Positions 12,081 through 24,179 of a stretch of DNA of 64,000 nucleotides are shown here, piece after piece. Every line of letters begins with the position of its first letter. The stretch's first letter is position 1. The DNA comes from Chionoecetes opilio (Eukaryota; Arthropoda; Malacostraca; Decapoda; Majidae). The stretch is from contig JACEEZ010005826.1 of the NCBI GenBank assembly GCA_016584305.1, forward strand, positions 99,992-163,991. Direction: 5' to 3'. Below the pieces are notes generated by a model. The model searched no databases, was not told where the DNA came from, and saw only the letters and a program-made list of their open reading frames with translations. Both the position numbers and the translations under genes were made by a program.

Positions 12081-12159
12081 TGAAGATGTGAACGGGGTTT
12101 AAAGGGTCGGGCCTTTCTGTCCCCTTTCCTAGATCAATTATTTTAATGGTTCTTTTAGT

Positions 12160-12370
12160 GAGGGACCCGCAGGGGGACGGGGCAGGGTGGTCGGGGGATC
12201 TTTGGTGGGGATCAGTGAGGGACACCCCAGGACACGGGGCAGGGTGGGTGGGGCATCTTTGGTGGTGATCATGAGGCACACCGCAGGACACGGGGCAGGG
12301 TGGTCGGGGGATCTTTGGGGGGATCAGTGAGGGACACCGCAGGACACGGGGCAGGTGGCTGGGGGTCTTT
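12160..12370 (+). repeat. GC-rich tandem repeat, unit about 62 bp, about 3.3 copies
   Basis: The phrase GGACACGGGGCAGGGTGG, then GGGGGATCTTTGG and ATCAGTGAGGGACACC, recurs four times. Confidence 0.88.
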
Positions 12371-12514
12371 TGGAACACTTTTCAGCTGCTATGAAGAGAA
12401 AAAACAAGAAAATGAACTCGAAAAAAAGACCTTTCCTGACTGTTGCTGCGACCAAGGCGGGGTGATGCCGCCTTATTTTTTTTTTATGTTATATGATGGG
12501 TATATGTTTATGGA

Positions 12515-12610
12515 TATGTTATATATATATATATATATTATAAAATATATATATATATATATATTATAATAAATATATATTTTATATATTTTAAAAATAT
12601 AATATATATA
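12515..12610. repeat. (TA)n microsatellite
   Basis: Alternating TA with TATAA interruptions. Confidence 0.95.
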
Positions 12611-12889
12611 GTGTGTGGGTGTGTAATTTTTTATTCTCTTTATTTTTTTTATTTTGTGTTCTAACTCTTTTTTGTTTTTTGTTGTTTTTCTTCTGTCAAA
12701 ATGTAAAAAGATTTAAAAAACTAAAAAAAATATATAAAAAAAAACCCACAGGAATGTAATAATTGTGGGTTTCCCTTTAGGACACTATTAAAAAGCCCCC
12801 CAGTGGGGTTTTAAATTTTGGCTTGTCTAACTGCGATTGTCGCGGAAATCCTTAACCCTTTCCCTCGTGTTTAATAACACTATGTACGA

Positions 12890-12968
12890 GAAGAGAGAGA
12901 GGAGAGAGAGAGGAGAAGGGGAAAAAGAGAGAGAGGAGAGAAGGAGAGAGAGAGAGAGAGAGAGAAGG
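12890..12968 (+). repeat. (GA)n-rich low complexity
   Basis: GAGAGA with GGAG and AAGGGG interruptions. Confidence 0.95.
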
Positions 12969-13124
12969 GGGGGGTGATAACGGAAAATGTTTCATAACCC
13001 TTTTTGGGAAAGAAAACAACTGCAATAATAATGAGAAACTATTTAACGCGTTTTAATTTTTGCTGAAGGGAGGAAAAAACTAATTTTACGACTGGAGGAA
13101 AGCCCTTCCCCACGCAGCAAAGCC

Positions 13125-13190
13125 ATGAGAGAGAGAGAGAGAGGAGAGAGGGAGAGAGAGAGAAGGAGAGAGAGAGAAAAGAGTAGAAAG
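13125..13190 (+). repeat. (GA)n-rich low complexity
   Basis: GAGAGA with GGGAG and AAGG interruptions. Confidence 0.95.
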
Positions 13191-13529
13191 AGGTAAACCC
13201 CCTTTCCTTCTTCCTCCACACAGAGGCTCCCACACCCAGCAAGTCCATCTGTCAGGGGAAAATATTTTCCCAGACAGGTTTGAAATGGTGCACGGCCCTC
13301 TACGTTTGGCGTAGCCCGAAAAAAACCCTAGGTTTTTCTTGAAAAACCCTATTGTGATTCTCACACAAATTTCTTAAAGATTCTTACCAACCTCATATCC
13401 TAACCTTACCGTAATTTCCCCCGGTTTGGGGAAAAAATATTGCGCCCGTGCTTGCATAAAAAAAAAATAAAAAATGAAATAATAAATAAATTGAATAAAT
13501 ACAAAAAAAACATTATCTCTCCCCCGAAA

Positions 13530-13735
13530 AGAGTGGAAGGAGGGGGAAAGAGAGGGGAGGAGAGAGGAGGAAAAAAGGGGAAAAGGAAAGGGAAGGAAAA
13601 AAGGGAAAGAGAGAGAAAAGGGACAAAGGAGAGGGGGGGAAAGAGGAGAGAGGAGAGCGAGAGAGAGAGAGAGAGAGAGAAGAGGGAAAAAGAGAAGGAG
13701 AGAGGAGAAGAGAGAGAGGAGGAGTTAATGGAGAA
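13530..13735 (+). repeat. Purine-only stretch (GA/GGA/AAAG)
   Basis: About 200 bases almost without pyrimidines on the + strand. The Arg/Glu/Lys open frame is an artefact. Confidence 0.95.
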
Positions 13736-13964
13736 AACAAGTACAAATGGGAGGAAGTCACAGAAGGATGGAGGAGAGAGGGGGGGGGGGGGGTTTGGCG
13801 GGTGATAAGGAAAAATTGACCGCGGTAGGAAAAATTGAGGAGATTTGTAGGAAAATTAAGGAGTATTATTTTTTATTGGAAAAAAATTGTGGTGTATAAG
13901 CCCTAGGTTTTTCATATAGACCCCCGTGGGCAGCTCAAAATAAATCCCAAGTTTTTAAGCAGCC

Positions 13965-14145
13965 CTTTTCTCTCTCTTCTCTCTCTCTCTCTCTCTCTCT
14001 CGCCCCCGCTCTCTCCCTCTCTCTCTCTCCTCTTTCCCCCCCTCTCTCTCTCTCTCGCTCTCCCTCTCTCTTCTCTCTTTCTTCTCTCTCTTTTCTCTTC
14101 TCCCCCTTCTCTCTTTTTCCTCTCTCTCTCCCCCCTTACCCGTTC
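13965..14145 (+). repeat. Pyrimidine-only stretch (CT/CCT)
   Basis: About 180 bases of TCTC with CCCC runs, the strand mirror of the purine stretch at 13.5 kb. Confidence 0.95.
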
Positions 14146-15417
14146 GTCCCCTGAGAGATGTGTTTTTGGTTTGTTTGTGTGTGTGTGTGGGGTGTGGTTG
14201 TGTGTTTTGGATGTGTGTGTGTTTTTTCCCTTTTCTGCTATCAAGAATTTGGGTGACCTGGTAAGCTTTTAAAAAGATAAGGAAGGAACGCCAGTAGTTT
14301 GGGGTGATTTTTTGGGGGGATATTTCTCGCCTAAAAGGGTTTTGTGAGGTACAGATGGAAATAGGGTGTAGGTACTTCATTTTTTTTAAAGCTGTGAAGT
14401 AGCTTTTGGTCTCGCCGTACGGATCGAGCAGCAAGAACCAAAACATAAGAAAAAAGGGAAGTAAAAAGGGTCGTGAGCCCTCACGGGGGTAGCCCTGTAC
14501 TTAAACCCCTACACCCCCTACGGGGAGTACTGTTATAACAGGGGAAGGAGGCAGCTGCTGGCTGGATTAAGATAGAAGAGTTTTTGGGCCCTGCGTGCAA
14601 GGAAAGATTGGGGGGGACTGTGGGATCTGATAAGCGGGGGAAGCGAGCTGGGGGGGCCGGGCAGATCGGGGCCCCCCTCGGATGCTTTTTTTCCCGTCGA
14701 CAAACTTTGAATGCTCCAGCTTCAAGGGTCGTTTGGTGTGGCACGCAATGTTCCCCCATTGTCGCAGGACCCCAAATTTCCAAGGAACCTTTAAAATGAA
14801 TCGTCCCCAATATATCAATATCAACATTTTTAGTATCACTCATCATTTTCCTCATTACTAAATCAATGAATATTTTTTCATTCCCGGGTTTGGGCGCCCA
14901 GGCGGGGGATGGGTGGCCGGGGGTCTGACTTTTTCCCGTTTGTTAAGGGTCTGTGGATAAATAGTGGGTACCGAGGGGGGGGGGGGGGGGGCTTTCGGCC
15001 ATGCCCCCCCCTTTTGCAAAGAATACAAAAAAACAAGAATTTATTTAAAAGAAAAAAAATAATTTTTTTTTTTTTTTTTTTACGAAAAAAAAACAATTCC
15101 TTTTAGTATTTTTCTTTTTTTTTATCTTTCCCTGTAGTCTAAGGGAAGTTGCTGTTTTTGGGGTAAATTTTGCAGTCCAAAATTTCAGAAATTTAAAAGA
15201 TTTTAAGACAATGTTCGCTCATAAATAAAATTAGTTTTGAGATTATTTAAATCCCCAGATTTATGTTGACATATATCCCCCCAACACAGCTCAACTGTAG
15301 AATGTAGGGATATGTATGTAGCAAAACCATGTAGTATAAAAATGTTATAAAATTAACCTAACCCGAATCCCTAACTGTTGAGGGTCGCTGTGCTTGCAAA
15401 AACATGGGCGCAGGAAA

Positions 15418-15525
15418 AGAAATATATTATATTATTATTATATATATAAAATATATATATATATATATATATTATAATATATTATATATATATATATATA
15501 TAATAAATATATAATTATATATAGA
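15418..15525. repeat. (TA)n microsatellite
   Basis: TATATA with TATTA and AATAT interruptions. Confidence 0.95.
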
Positions 15526-15718
15526 ATTAGTATTATTGAAAAACTTCAAAAGTTCGGGTATCCCCGTTGAAACCCCGTCCATTTTCGAGCAGCGGGGCTT
15601 TCCTGGGGGGGGGGGGGGCGCTGAGGGTGCAAGTAAGTGTTGAAAACTGTTTAAATGGTGGCAGTCATAAGGAGATATGTCATAACCACTGAAAATGGCA
15701 TAGGGGGTCTATTGAAAA

Positions 15719-15720
<2 letters not shown>

Positions 15721-15756
<36 letters not shown>

Positions 15757-15865
15757 CTCTCTTCTCTCTTCCCCTCTCTCTCTTCTCCTCCTCTCTCTCT
15801 TCTCTCTCTCTCTCCCCTCTCTTCTCTCCTCTCTCTTCTTTTCTTCTCCTCACACACACACACAA
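15721..15865 (+). repeat. (CT)n microsatellite ending in (CA)n
   Basis: CT with CCT/TTCT interruptions, then CACACACACA. Confidence 0.96.
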
Positions 15866-16334
15866 CAGCCCCGTGCAGTCACCTTAGTGTTTTTTCTTAA
15901 TTAGCAGAAGTACAGTATTTTCAAGAACGTATTCTGAGGTTGACCTAAAAACACACCCCCCCCCCACCCCCAAACCCCCCCCCCCCCCCACCCCCCCACC
16001 CACCCACCCAACAACACCACACACAACAACAACACACACACACACACAACCACACCGTGCACAAGTGATGGGTTTTTTGGTACTCTCTGTTTGCTCCTGT
16101 CCGTGCCTTAGCCATCGGTTTTTTTGATCTCCTGATATACTTTACATCCCAAAATCTGTAAAACCGTTTTTCTTAACCTTCCCAACATCGCAGTAGTTAC
16201 CCCACCAACATGAGATCAATGTTTTAAGGCAAGAAGCACCCTCATCATGAGCTACAAAAAACATTATTGATTACAGCGCTATGGAAATAATACGTGTATA
16301 CAGCTTGCAAGGGTGCCCTGTTTCAAGGTACACT

Positions 16335-16715
16335 ATAATGGGGTATTTAGTAGCTATTTTGAAAAAATCACTTTTCCCTTGAAAACTCAAAAATTATGAT
16401 GGTAGTAATACGTAAAATTAATAATCTAGGTAGGTCAAGGGCCTTTTATTTTAGCTAGGTAAAAAGGAAATCGGGTGGTAATTTAAAGAGAAAATACATT
16501 TAAATTTTAAAAAAAATTTAAATGTCCTTTTTCAGTTTTAAATTTCCACCCGATTTCCTTAACCCTAGTCAATGAAGGCCCCAACCCAATCCCATGTTTA
16601 TTTAAATTTTTAATTTTGTTACGTACCCATATAGTTTTTGAGTTATTCAAGGAAAACGTGATTTTTCAAAAGAAAAGCTTAATACCCCACTTAATCACCC
16701 TATTAAGAGTATATA
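16335..16715. repeat. Palindromic (foldback) intronic element, copy A
   Basis: Same foldback as 22232-22620 in copy B, with the centre around 16495-16540 (AAATTT-rich) and many single-base differences in the left half. Confidence 0.75.
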
Positions 16716-16874
16716 TAATAATAGGGGTATATATAATATACCCTTAATAAAGGTATATATAATAATTATACCCCTAATAATCTCCTAAGAGACACAGTAA
16801 TAAATTATGTGAAAATACCTGGATCTCTTATGTATTGAAAGAAAAAAAAAATCAGGTTAAATTGCTTATTTCAG

Positions 16875-16979
16875 ACATCCAGTGGTCTCAGCGGCTTCTC
16901 CATCGACTACTACTACAGGTGGTGGTGGTGGTGGAGACTCACAAGACCACGGCGATGAAAGCAATCCATCGTTGACTGA
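16875..16979 (+). CDS. Duplicated exon, copy A (Ser/Thr/Gly-rich linker)
   Basis: A 105-bp exon. The acceptor is a pyrimidine-rich tract ending in TTTCAG, and the donor is GTAAGT immediately after the exon. In the frame that joins to the exon at 48510 it encodes 35 residues: a Pro-Val-Val-Ser-Ala start, a run of four Thr, a run of six Gly, then an acidic DSQDHGDES segment. Its length is divisible by three and both flanking introns interrupt after the second codon base, so it can be skipped, doubled or swapped without changing frame. It differs from copy B at a few bases, including one Gly/Val change in the glycine run. The low-complexity content suggests a flexible extracellular linker; no domain is recognised. 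Confidence 0.6.
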
Positions 16980-17114
16980 GTAAGTTAACATGTTCATTGT
17001 TAATTATGTTTGGAAGAGTTTCTAAATATCCTCATTTTTCTACATTTGAATGACAGATTTTCTTTCTACATTATTGAGAAATGCCATTTCAAGGGCAGAG
17101 AGAGAGAAAAAAGC

Positions 17115-17355
17115 TACCGTCAAGAACACTATAGTAGCCACACTACACTAATGTCGCCAGGTGCCATATATAACGAATTTTAGCATCACTACAGACTTGT
17201 ATGTGCCACTGAAGACAGGTACATAGTATAAACTACTGTGCATGCCTCTTCCGTGGCACATACAAGTCGGTAGGGATGCTTTAGTGGTGAAATTCGTAGC
17301 ATATGGCGCCTGGCGACATTAGTGCAGTGTGGCGACTATAGTGTTATTGACGGTA
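17115..17355. mobile_element. Palindromic MITE, TACCGTC family, copy 2
   Basis: Starts TACCGTCAAGAACACTATAG and ends GTGTTATTGACGGTA, with the family's internal inverted ACTTGTATGTGCCACTGAAG motif. Confidence 0.88.
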
Positions 17356-17648
17356 GGTTATTTTAGATAATAGGACCACATTGCTCTGGTTTCGATCGAC
17401 TCCCGACTCCTTCCCTCCCCCAGGCTTTGGGCGGGGGAAACAAAGTTGAGGTCCCTCTAATATTAGCACAATCACTGCATTCAACAGTATAGGATAATTA
17501 TGGAAACTTCCCCTTTGTTCCTTTACTGACGTCCAAATTACACACAACAGGCTGGGAGCTAAATCAGTCTGACTTTCACATGTTGACACTTTCTTTAGGC
17601 TTTACACACCAGTGGACCTGTTCTAGTGGCATGGGACGCGAAACTGGC

Positions 17649-17910
17649 TACCGTAGATAACACTTTAGTCGCCAGTCACTTGCCACTGCACTATATGTCG
17701 CCAGGCACCATATATGACGAATGTTAGCATCACTACAGACTTGTATGTGTCACTGAAGAGGCATGCACAGTAGTTTATATTATGTACATCACACTACATG
17801 TCTTCAGTGGCACATACAAGTTTGTAGTGATGCTAAAATTCGTAATATATTGTGCCTGGCGACATTAGTGCAGTGGCAAGTGACTGGCGACTATAGTGTT
17901 ATGTACGGTA
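17649..17910. mobile_element. Palindromic MITE, TACCGTA variant, copy 3
   Basis: Starts TACCGTAGATAACACTTTAG and ends in TAGTGTTATGTACGGTA; longer terminal repeats (through CTGGCGACTATAG) than copy 2. It sits only 293 bp from copy 2. Confidence 0.88.
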
Positions 17911-18269
17911 GGAAGGGGGGGATGAACGAGAGAGGCACCGCGCATGTATGAGGTTCATCACTCACGTCTGTGTTCGTCATCACAGACTTAGGAACATGGG
18001 GGGTCGGGGGGGGAGGGGCAGAGGTCCCCCCCCGCCCTTATAAGATATTTGTTATGATCATCGTACTCGTTTATTTATCTTGCCTTTGATCCTTCTATGT
18101 CACCTTCAATATCACTATTTTATCGTTCTACTTCCCTTATTCATTCCTACATCTTTCATTTCTACATCTTTCCTTCCTTTAACCGTAAGAAACCACGTGA
18201 TCCAAGTAGCTATATTGGCTACTCATGTGGGTGTAGAGTGCGTAGCCTACTATTCGTAGACTGTGGATA

Positions 18270-18665
18270 GAGAGTGTAGCTACTCATGTGCGTAGAGTAA
18301 GGGGCGATCTCATAGAAGTTTTTAAGTGGTTAAAGGAATACAATAAAGGCGATGTAGGAAAAGTTTTTACGATTAGTAATCAGGGTAGAACAAGAAGTAA
18401 CGGATTCAAGCTGGTAAAGCGTAGATTTCAAAAGGAAATAGGGAAAAACTGGTTCACAAATAGGGTGGTAAATGATTGGAATGGACGCAGTCGTCAGGTG
18501 GTCAGTGAGGAGTCAACAGGAAGCTTTAAAAGGAGGCTGGATAAATTCATGCATGGATGGGGATGAAAGGTGGATGTAGGTATAGTTTTAAGTAACAGGA
18601 ACTACCACGTGTAGATCTCGCGGCCTCTTGTAGCTTCCTTATTTTTTTATGTTTCTTCTTATGTT
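18270..18665 (+). mobile_element. CR1-like LINE, C-terminal end of ORF2 plus 3' UTR (copy A)
   Basis: Encodes RRVRGDLIEVFKWLKEYNKG, then KNWFTNRVVNDWN and SFKRRLDKFM, the conserved C-terminal tail of CR1-type reverse-transcriptase ORFs, followed by a stop and a 3' UTR ending in TTCTTATGTTCTTATG. It is 5'-truncated; the equivalent in copy B is at 24180. Confidence 0.85.
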
Positions 18666-19534
18666 CTTATGTGTTGTATGGACTATTTATATGATGCAGG
18701 CGTAGAAACAGCTAGTTAGGGAGGTTTGGTAGGGTGGGCAATGGCTCTCCCCCTTTAAAGTGGGTGTCAGCAATGATAGCTACGATATGCTTACTGATAT
18801 GCTTACCTACGTGTTATATGGTATTGGTGGCATTCTACTAAATGTTCATGGATACAAGCATTGACATATGGTACTTTATTTCCTATAGCATTATCTGCAT
18901 CAGCCACGATCAAATTAATTGCAGCATTACCTGCTTGCTTTGATTACTCTCCTAGGTAGATAATCGTTTATCAGGCAGGTGTGATTTTGTCTTACCATGT
19001 ATTTCGTCAGCCTTTTAATTAGACCCCAAGGAATGACACTCTCGCCCTCTACCCCCTTGTATATAGGACTTAAAGTAATCGTCCAGACCATTTCATCATT
19101 CCTGATTTTATGCAGTCAAAATATATCCATGATCGAGTATATCAATAATAGGTTGTCACTTTTTACATACAGTCACCCGTTTTTAAATAATCCGCAATTA
19201 ATATTTGAAAATTCCCTGAGTTCCCAAAACACAACTGGTGACAAGCAGACGCACCATAGCTCGGTGACGTCACATGAGGAGGCCTACCAACCGCGCGCTC
19301 ATACAAATACACGTAAAATTTAAAATAAATATAGCACTTAAAGAATTTTGGTTGTTTCTGATGGATTTATTTTGCGATATGGTATATACATGCATCCTTT
19401 ATGGGTGCAGTAAGAACGCTGTGCCTTTCCAGAGAAGTTTGCTCACGTATACAACCAATACGGCCACGATAAATGTGTAGAAAAGATGTGTGCGCCGGAC
19501 AGATTGGAATGGAGAGCCATCGCAATGGGATGAA

Positions 19535-20308
19535 GGTGGGGAATGGGGGTGGATGTTGGTGGTGGGGAAGTGGGGATGGCTGGTGGTGGTGGGGAACGTG
19601 GGTGGGTGTTGGTGGTGGGGAATGGGGGTGGATTTTGATGTGGGGAAGTGGGGATGGCTGGTGGTGGTGGGGAACGTGGGTGGGTGTTGGTGGTGGGGAA
19701 TGGGGGTGGATGTTGATGGTGGGGAAGTGGGGATGGCTGGTGGTGGTGGGGAACGTGGGTGGGTGTTGGTGGTGGGGAAGCGGCCCGGCGGGGTGGATGT
19801 TGGTGGTGGGGAAGCGGGGGTGGATGTTGGTGGTGGGGAAGCGGAGGTGGATGTTGGTGATGGGGAACATGGGTGGATGTTGGTGGTGGGGAAGCGGCCC
19901 GGCGGGGGTGGATGTTGGTGGTGGGGAAGCGGGGGTGGGTGTTGGTGGTGGGGAAGCGGGGTTGGGTTTTGGTGGTGGGGAAGCGGAGGTGGGTGTTGGT
20001 GGTGGGGAAGCGGGGGTGGATGTTGGTGGTGGGGAAGCTGGGGTGGGTGTTGGTGGTGGGGAAGCGGAGGTGGGTGTTGGTGGTGGGGAAGAGGGGGTGG
20101 GTGTTGGTGGTGGGGAAGCGGGGGTGGATGTTGGTGGTGGGGAAGCGGGGGTGGATGTTGGTGGTGGGGAAGCGGGGGTGGGTGTTGGTGGTGGGGAAGC
20201 GGGGGTGGGTGTTGGTGGTGGGGAAGCGGGGGTGGGTGTCGGAAGTGGGGATGTGGGTGGGAACGGGGGTGGGTGTTGTGGGATGTGGGTGGGTGTTAGG
20301 GATGAAGT
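19535..20308 (+). repeat. 28-bp G-rich minisatellite, copy A (about 27 units)
   Basis: The unit is GGTGGTGGGGAAGCGGGGGT plus GGRTGTTG. Early units have AACGTGGGTGG variants; later units are uniform. The unit length is not a multiple of three, so several frames stay open (Gly/Val/Trp-rich), none of them genic. G runs of three to five make G-quadruplex formation plausible on the + strand. Confidence 0.96.
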
Positions 20309-20594
20309 AAAGTGAATAATGGCAGATTCTTGAAGGACTCCATCATCCCCCTCTTTCTTTCTCTCTCACGGTGAAACACCTCCTCTGACGTCATCAATAA
20401 TATTCGCGGGCCGGTTGGAACAATGAAAGTTTTTTTCCCGCGCTTTTTACACAGATCGTATTTTCACGGAAATAAGATACTACGGATAATAATAAAATTA
20501 TTTTTTGTGGATTAGGTGTTTTGAATGAACATTCAACATATTTATGCAAAAAAAATGGGTCTGGACGATTACTTTACACACACGATTACACACG

Positions 20595-20735
<141 letters not shown>

Positions 20736-20924
20736 ACACGCGCGTGCACAAACTTTCAAATGTGCACAAGTGATGGCTTTCTGGTAATCTCTGTTTGCTC
20801 ACTGTTCCGTGCCTTAGCCAACGTGTTTCTTCTGATCTCCTTGATATACTTTACATCCCCAACTCTGTAAAACCGTGTCTTAACCTCTCCTAACATCAGC
20901 AGTAGTTACCACCATCCTTAACAG

Positions 20925-22103
20925 CTTCGTGTCCTGGTGGAACGCCGACGTGAGTTTCGACAGGGGATGCTTGCAGCCTATGTTGATCTCAAGAAGGCGT
21001 TTGACTCAGTGCATCGTGAGTCACTCTGGGATCTTCTGCGACTTCGAGGGATTCCTGCAAGGACTATTGGTTTGATAACTGGTCTGTATTCTGGGACTGA
21101 GAGTGCTGTGAAGTGTGGGGCAGGTGTATCCAGCTTCTTTCCTGTGAATACAGGAGTCAGGCAAGGGTGCGTCCTTGCCCCATCACTTTTCAACGCTTGT
21201 ATGGACTGGGTATTGGACAAGGTTGTAGATCAAAGTGATTGTGGAGCATCCGTCGGCAACACCAAGATCACTGATCTTGTTTTTTGCCGATGATGCAGTA
21301 ATCTTTGCTGAGTCGCTGGAGGTCCTGGTGATGGCTCTCGAGGCGCTGCACGAGGAGGCAAAGCCTTTGGGACTTGCGGTCTCCTGGCTCAAGACCAAGG
21401 TCCAGGTGTTTGGAGACTTACTAGATGAAGCAGTACAGTCTGTTCATGCGTGTGGCGAGGACATTGAGATCTTGGAAAGTTTTACATACCTTGGTAGCGC
21501 AGTCCATAATGACGGCGGGTCACGTCAAGAAGTCTTACGGCGGATTGGCATAGCCCACGGTGTTATGGACTCGCTCAGCGGGAGTATTTGGCGTTGTCGG
21601 TACCTGTGCAGGAGGACAAAGATCCGGATCTTCAAGTCGCTTCTGATCCCTGTCTTACTCTATGGTTGTGAGACATGGACACTAGATAGTGACTTGAAGA
21701 GACGAATCAATGCCTTTGGTAATAAGTGTTTTCGCAGAATCATGGGGTATCGCTGGGATGATTACGTGTCAAATCAGCGATTGCACCGTGAGACTGAATC
21801 GAGGTCTATTACCTGCATAGTCCGTCAGCGCCAACTTCGGCTATATGGGCATGTGGCACGCTACCCTGAAACCGATCCTTCCCATCGGGTTGTATCTGTA
21901 AGAGACAATCCGGCGTGGAGGAGGCCAAGGGGGCGCCCACAAGGCTCGTGGCTGGGGCAAGTTGCTGTTTCTTGTCGAGAGCTGCTTGGTATGGGAAAGG
22001 AGCCTGCATGGGAACTCGCGCGTGGTGACCCCCAGGAGTGGCGTCGTAGGGTGGGCGAGGCGACGCGCTCACCGGCGTATGCCCCCAATGATTGATTGAT
22101 TGA
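20925..22103 (+). mobile_element. RTE-like LINE, 5'-truncated (copy 2), inserted in duplicate B
   Basis: Codes for the second half of RT and the C-terminal domain: VDLKKAFDSVHRESLWDLLR, VNTGVRQGCVLAPSLFNACM, FADDAVIF (catalytic block), ILESFTYLGSAVHNDGG, LYGHVARYPETDPS, ending PAYAPND and a (TGAT)n tail. A T run at 21280-21285 has one extra T against the copy at 55.2 kb and shifts the frame just before FADD. Flanked by TTAACAG at 20918-20924 and 22104-22110, a 7-bp target duplication. The empty site is seen in copy A at about 16200. Confidence 0.95.
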
Positions 22104-22231
22104 TTAACAGTGAGATCAATGTGTAAGGCAAGAAGCATCCCTCTATAATGAGTTACAAACACATTATTGACTTACAGCGCCATGGAAAGTAATACGTGTA
22201 TACAGCTTGCAAGGGTGCCATGTTACAAGGT

Positions 22232-22620
22232 TACATTATAATGGGGTATTTACTAGTTATTTTGAAAAATCACGTTTTCCTTGAATAACTCAAAAACTAT
22301 ATGATGGGTACGTAATACATGTATAAATTAATAAACATAGGATAGGTCAAGGCCTTCATTTGAACTATGGTTAGAGGAAATCGGGGGGTAATTAACTGAG
22401 AAAATGACATTTAAATATTATAAAACATTTAAATGTCATTTTCTCAGTTAATTACCACCCGATTTCCTTTAACCATAGCTCAAATGAAAGGCCTTAACCA
22501 ATCCTATGTTTATTAATTTGTACATGTATTACGTACCCATCATAGTTTTTGAGTTATTCAAGGAAAACGTGATTTTTCAAAAGAAATGCTTAATACCCTA
22601 CTTAATCACCCTATTAAGAG
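22232..22620. repeat. Palindromic (foldback) intronic element, copy B
   Basis: Two arms of about 190 bp: the left begins near ATAATGGGGTATTTACTAG and the right ends in its imperfect complement near AATACCCTACTTAATCACCC. The centre pairs CATTTAAAT on both sides (22410-22440). Confidence 0.85.
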
Positions 22621-22785
22621 TATATATAATAATAGGGGTATATATAATATACCCTTAATAAAGGTATATATAATAATTATACCCCTAATAATCTCCTAAG
22701 AGACACAGTAATAAATTATGTGAAAATACCTGGATCTCTCATGTATTGAAAGAAAAAAAAAATCAGGTTAAATTGTTTATTTCAG

Positions 22786-22890
22786 ACGTCCAGTGGTCTC
22801 AGCGGCTTCTCCATCGACTACTACTACAGGTGTTGGTGGTGGTGGAGACTCACAAGACCACGGAGATGAAAGCAATCCATCGTTGACTGA
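22786..22890 (+). CDS. Duplicated exon, copy B (Ser/Thr/Gly-rich linker)
   Basis: Second 105-bp copy of the same exon, about 5.9 kb downstream, with the same splice signals (TTTCAG acceptor, GTAAGT donor) and flanking intron sequence. It encodes the same linker with the Gly run broken by Val. The last two bases (GA) plus the first base of the exon at 48510 make a Glu codon, so the join is in frame. Both copies look usable. Which one is spliced, or whether both are, cannot be told from sequence. If the surrounding duplication is an assembly artefact, A and B are alleles of a single exon. Confidence 0.65.
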
Positions 22891-23026
22891 GTAAGTTAAC
22901 ATGTTCATTGTTAATTATGTTTGGAAGAGTTTCTAAATATCCTCATTTTTCTACATATGAATGACAGATTTTCTTTCTACATTATTGAGAAATGCCATTT
23001 CAAGGGCAGAGAGAGAGAAAAAAAGC

Positions 23027-23267
23027 TACCGTCAAGAACACTATAGTCGCCACACTGCACTAATGTCGCCAGGTGCCATATATAACGAATTTTAGCATCA
23101 CTACAGACTTGTATGTGCCACTGAAGACAGATACATAGTATAAACTACTGTGCATGCCTCTTCCGTGGCACATACAAGTCGGTAGGGATGCTTTAGTGGT
23201 GAAATTCGTAGCATATGGCGCCTGGCGACATTAGTGCAGTGTGGCGACTATAGTGTTATTGACGGTA
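23027..23267. mobile_element. Palindromic MITE, TACCGTC family, copy 4
   Basis: Duplicate of the element at 17115 within copy B. Confidence 0.9.
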
Positions 23268-23560
23268 GGTTATTTTAGATAATAGGACCACATTGCTCTG
23301 GTTTCGATCGACTCCCGACTCCTTCCCTCCCCCAGGCTTTGGGCGGGGGAAGCAAAGTTGAGGTCCCTCTAATATTAGCACAATCACTGCATTCAACAGT
23401 ATAGGATAATTATGGAAACTTCCCCTTTGTTCCTTTACTGACTTCCAAATTACACACAACAGGTTGGGAGCTAAATCAGTCTGACTTTCACATGTTGACA
23501 CTTTCTTTAGGCTTTACACACCAGTGGACCTGTTCTAGTGGCATGGGACGCGAAACTGGC

Positions 23561-23821
23561 TACCGTAGATAACACTATAGTCGCCAGTCACTTGCCACTG
23601 CACTAATGTCGCCAGGCACCATATATTACGAATGTTAGCATCACTACAGACTTGTATGTGTCACTGAAGAGGCATGCACAGTAGTTTATATTATGTACAT
23701 CACACTACATGTCTTCAGTGGCACATAAAAGTCTGTAGTGATGCTAAAATTCGTAATATATTGTGCCTGGCGACATTAGTGCAGTGGCAAGTGACTGGCG
23801 ACTATAGTGTTATGTACGGTA
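23561..23821. mobile_element. Palindromic MITE, TACCGTA variant, copy 5
   Basis: Duplicate of the element at 17649 within copy B. Confidence 0.9.
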
Positions 23822-24179
23822 GGGAGGGGGGGATGAACGAGAGAGGCACCGCGCATGTATGTGGTTCATCACTCACGTCTGTGTTCGTCATCACAGACTT
23901 AGGAACATGGGGGGTCGGGGGGGGGAGGGGCAGAGGTCCCCCCACCTTATGAGATATTTGTTATGATCATCGTACTCGTTTATTTATCTTTCCTCTGATC
24001 CTTCTATGTCACCTTCAATATCACTATTTTATCGTTCTACTTCCCTTATTCATTCCTACATCTTTCATTCCTACATCTTTCATTTCCTTAACCGTAAGAA
24101 ATCACGTGATCCAAGCAGCTATATTGGCTACTCATGTGGGTGTAGAGTGCGTAGCCTACTATCCGTAGACTGTGGATAG

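Larger units (their letters stand above)
7250..16620. other. Low-quality or error-rich sequence block
   Basis: Homopolymers of all four bases (GGGGG, CCCCC, AAAAA, TTTTT) are inflated, and reading frames of recognisable elements break every 50-150 bp. Where this block overlaps the duplicated segment (16050-16620), it differs from the other copy by many single-base drops and runs; beyond about 16620 the two copies agree closely. Features inside the block should be read with that in mind. Confidence 0.7.
16020..20577 (+). repeat. Duplicated segment, copy A
   Basis: Runs from the CA-rich stretch before GTGCACAAGTGATGG to GGTCTGGACGATTACTTTA, with the same order of parts as copy B: palindromic element, exon, two MITEs, CR1-like 3' end, 28-bp minisatellite, then the AATAATGGCAGATTCTTGAA block. 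It lacks the RTE insertion of copy B and has a shorter minisatellite. The first 600 bp are error-rich. Confidence 0.92.
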
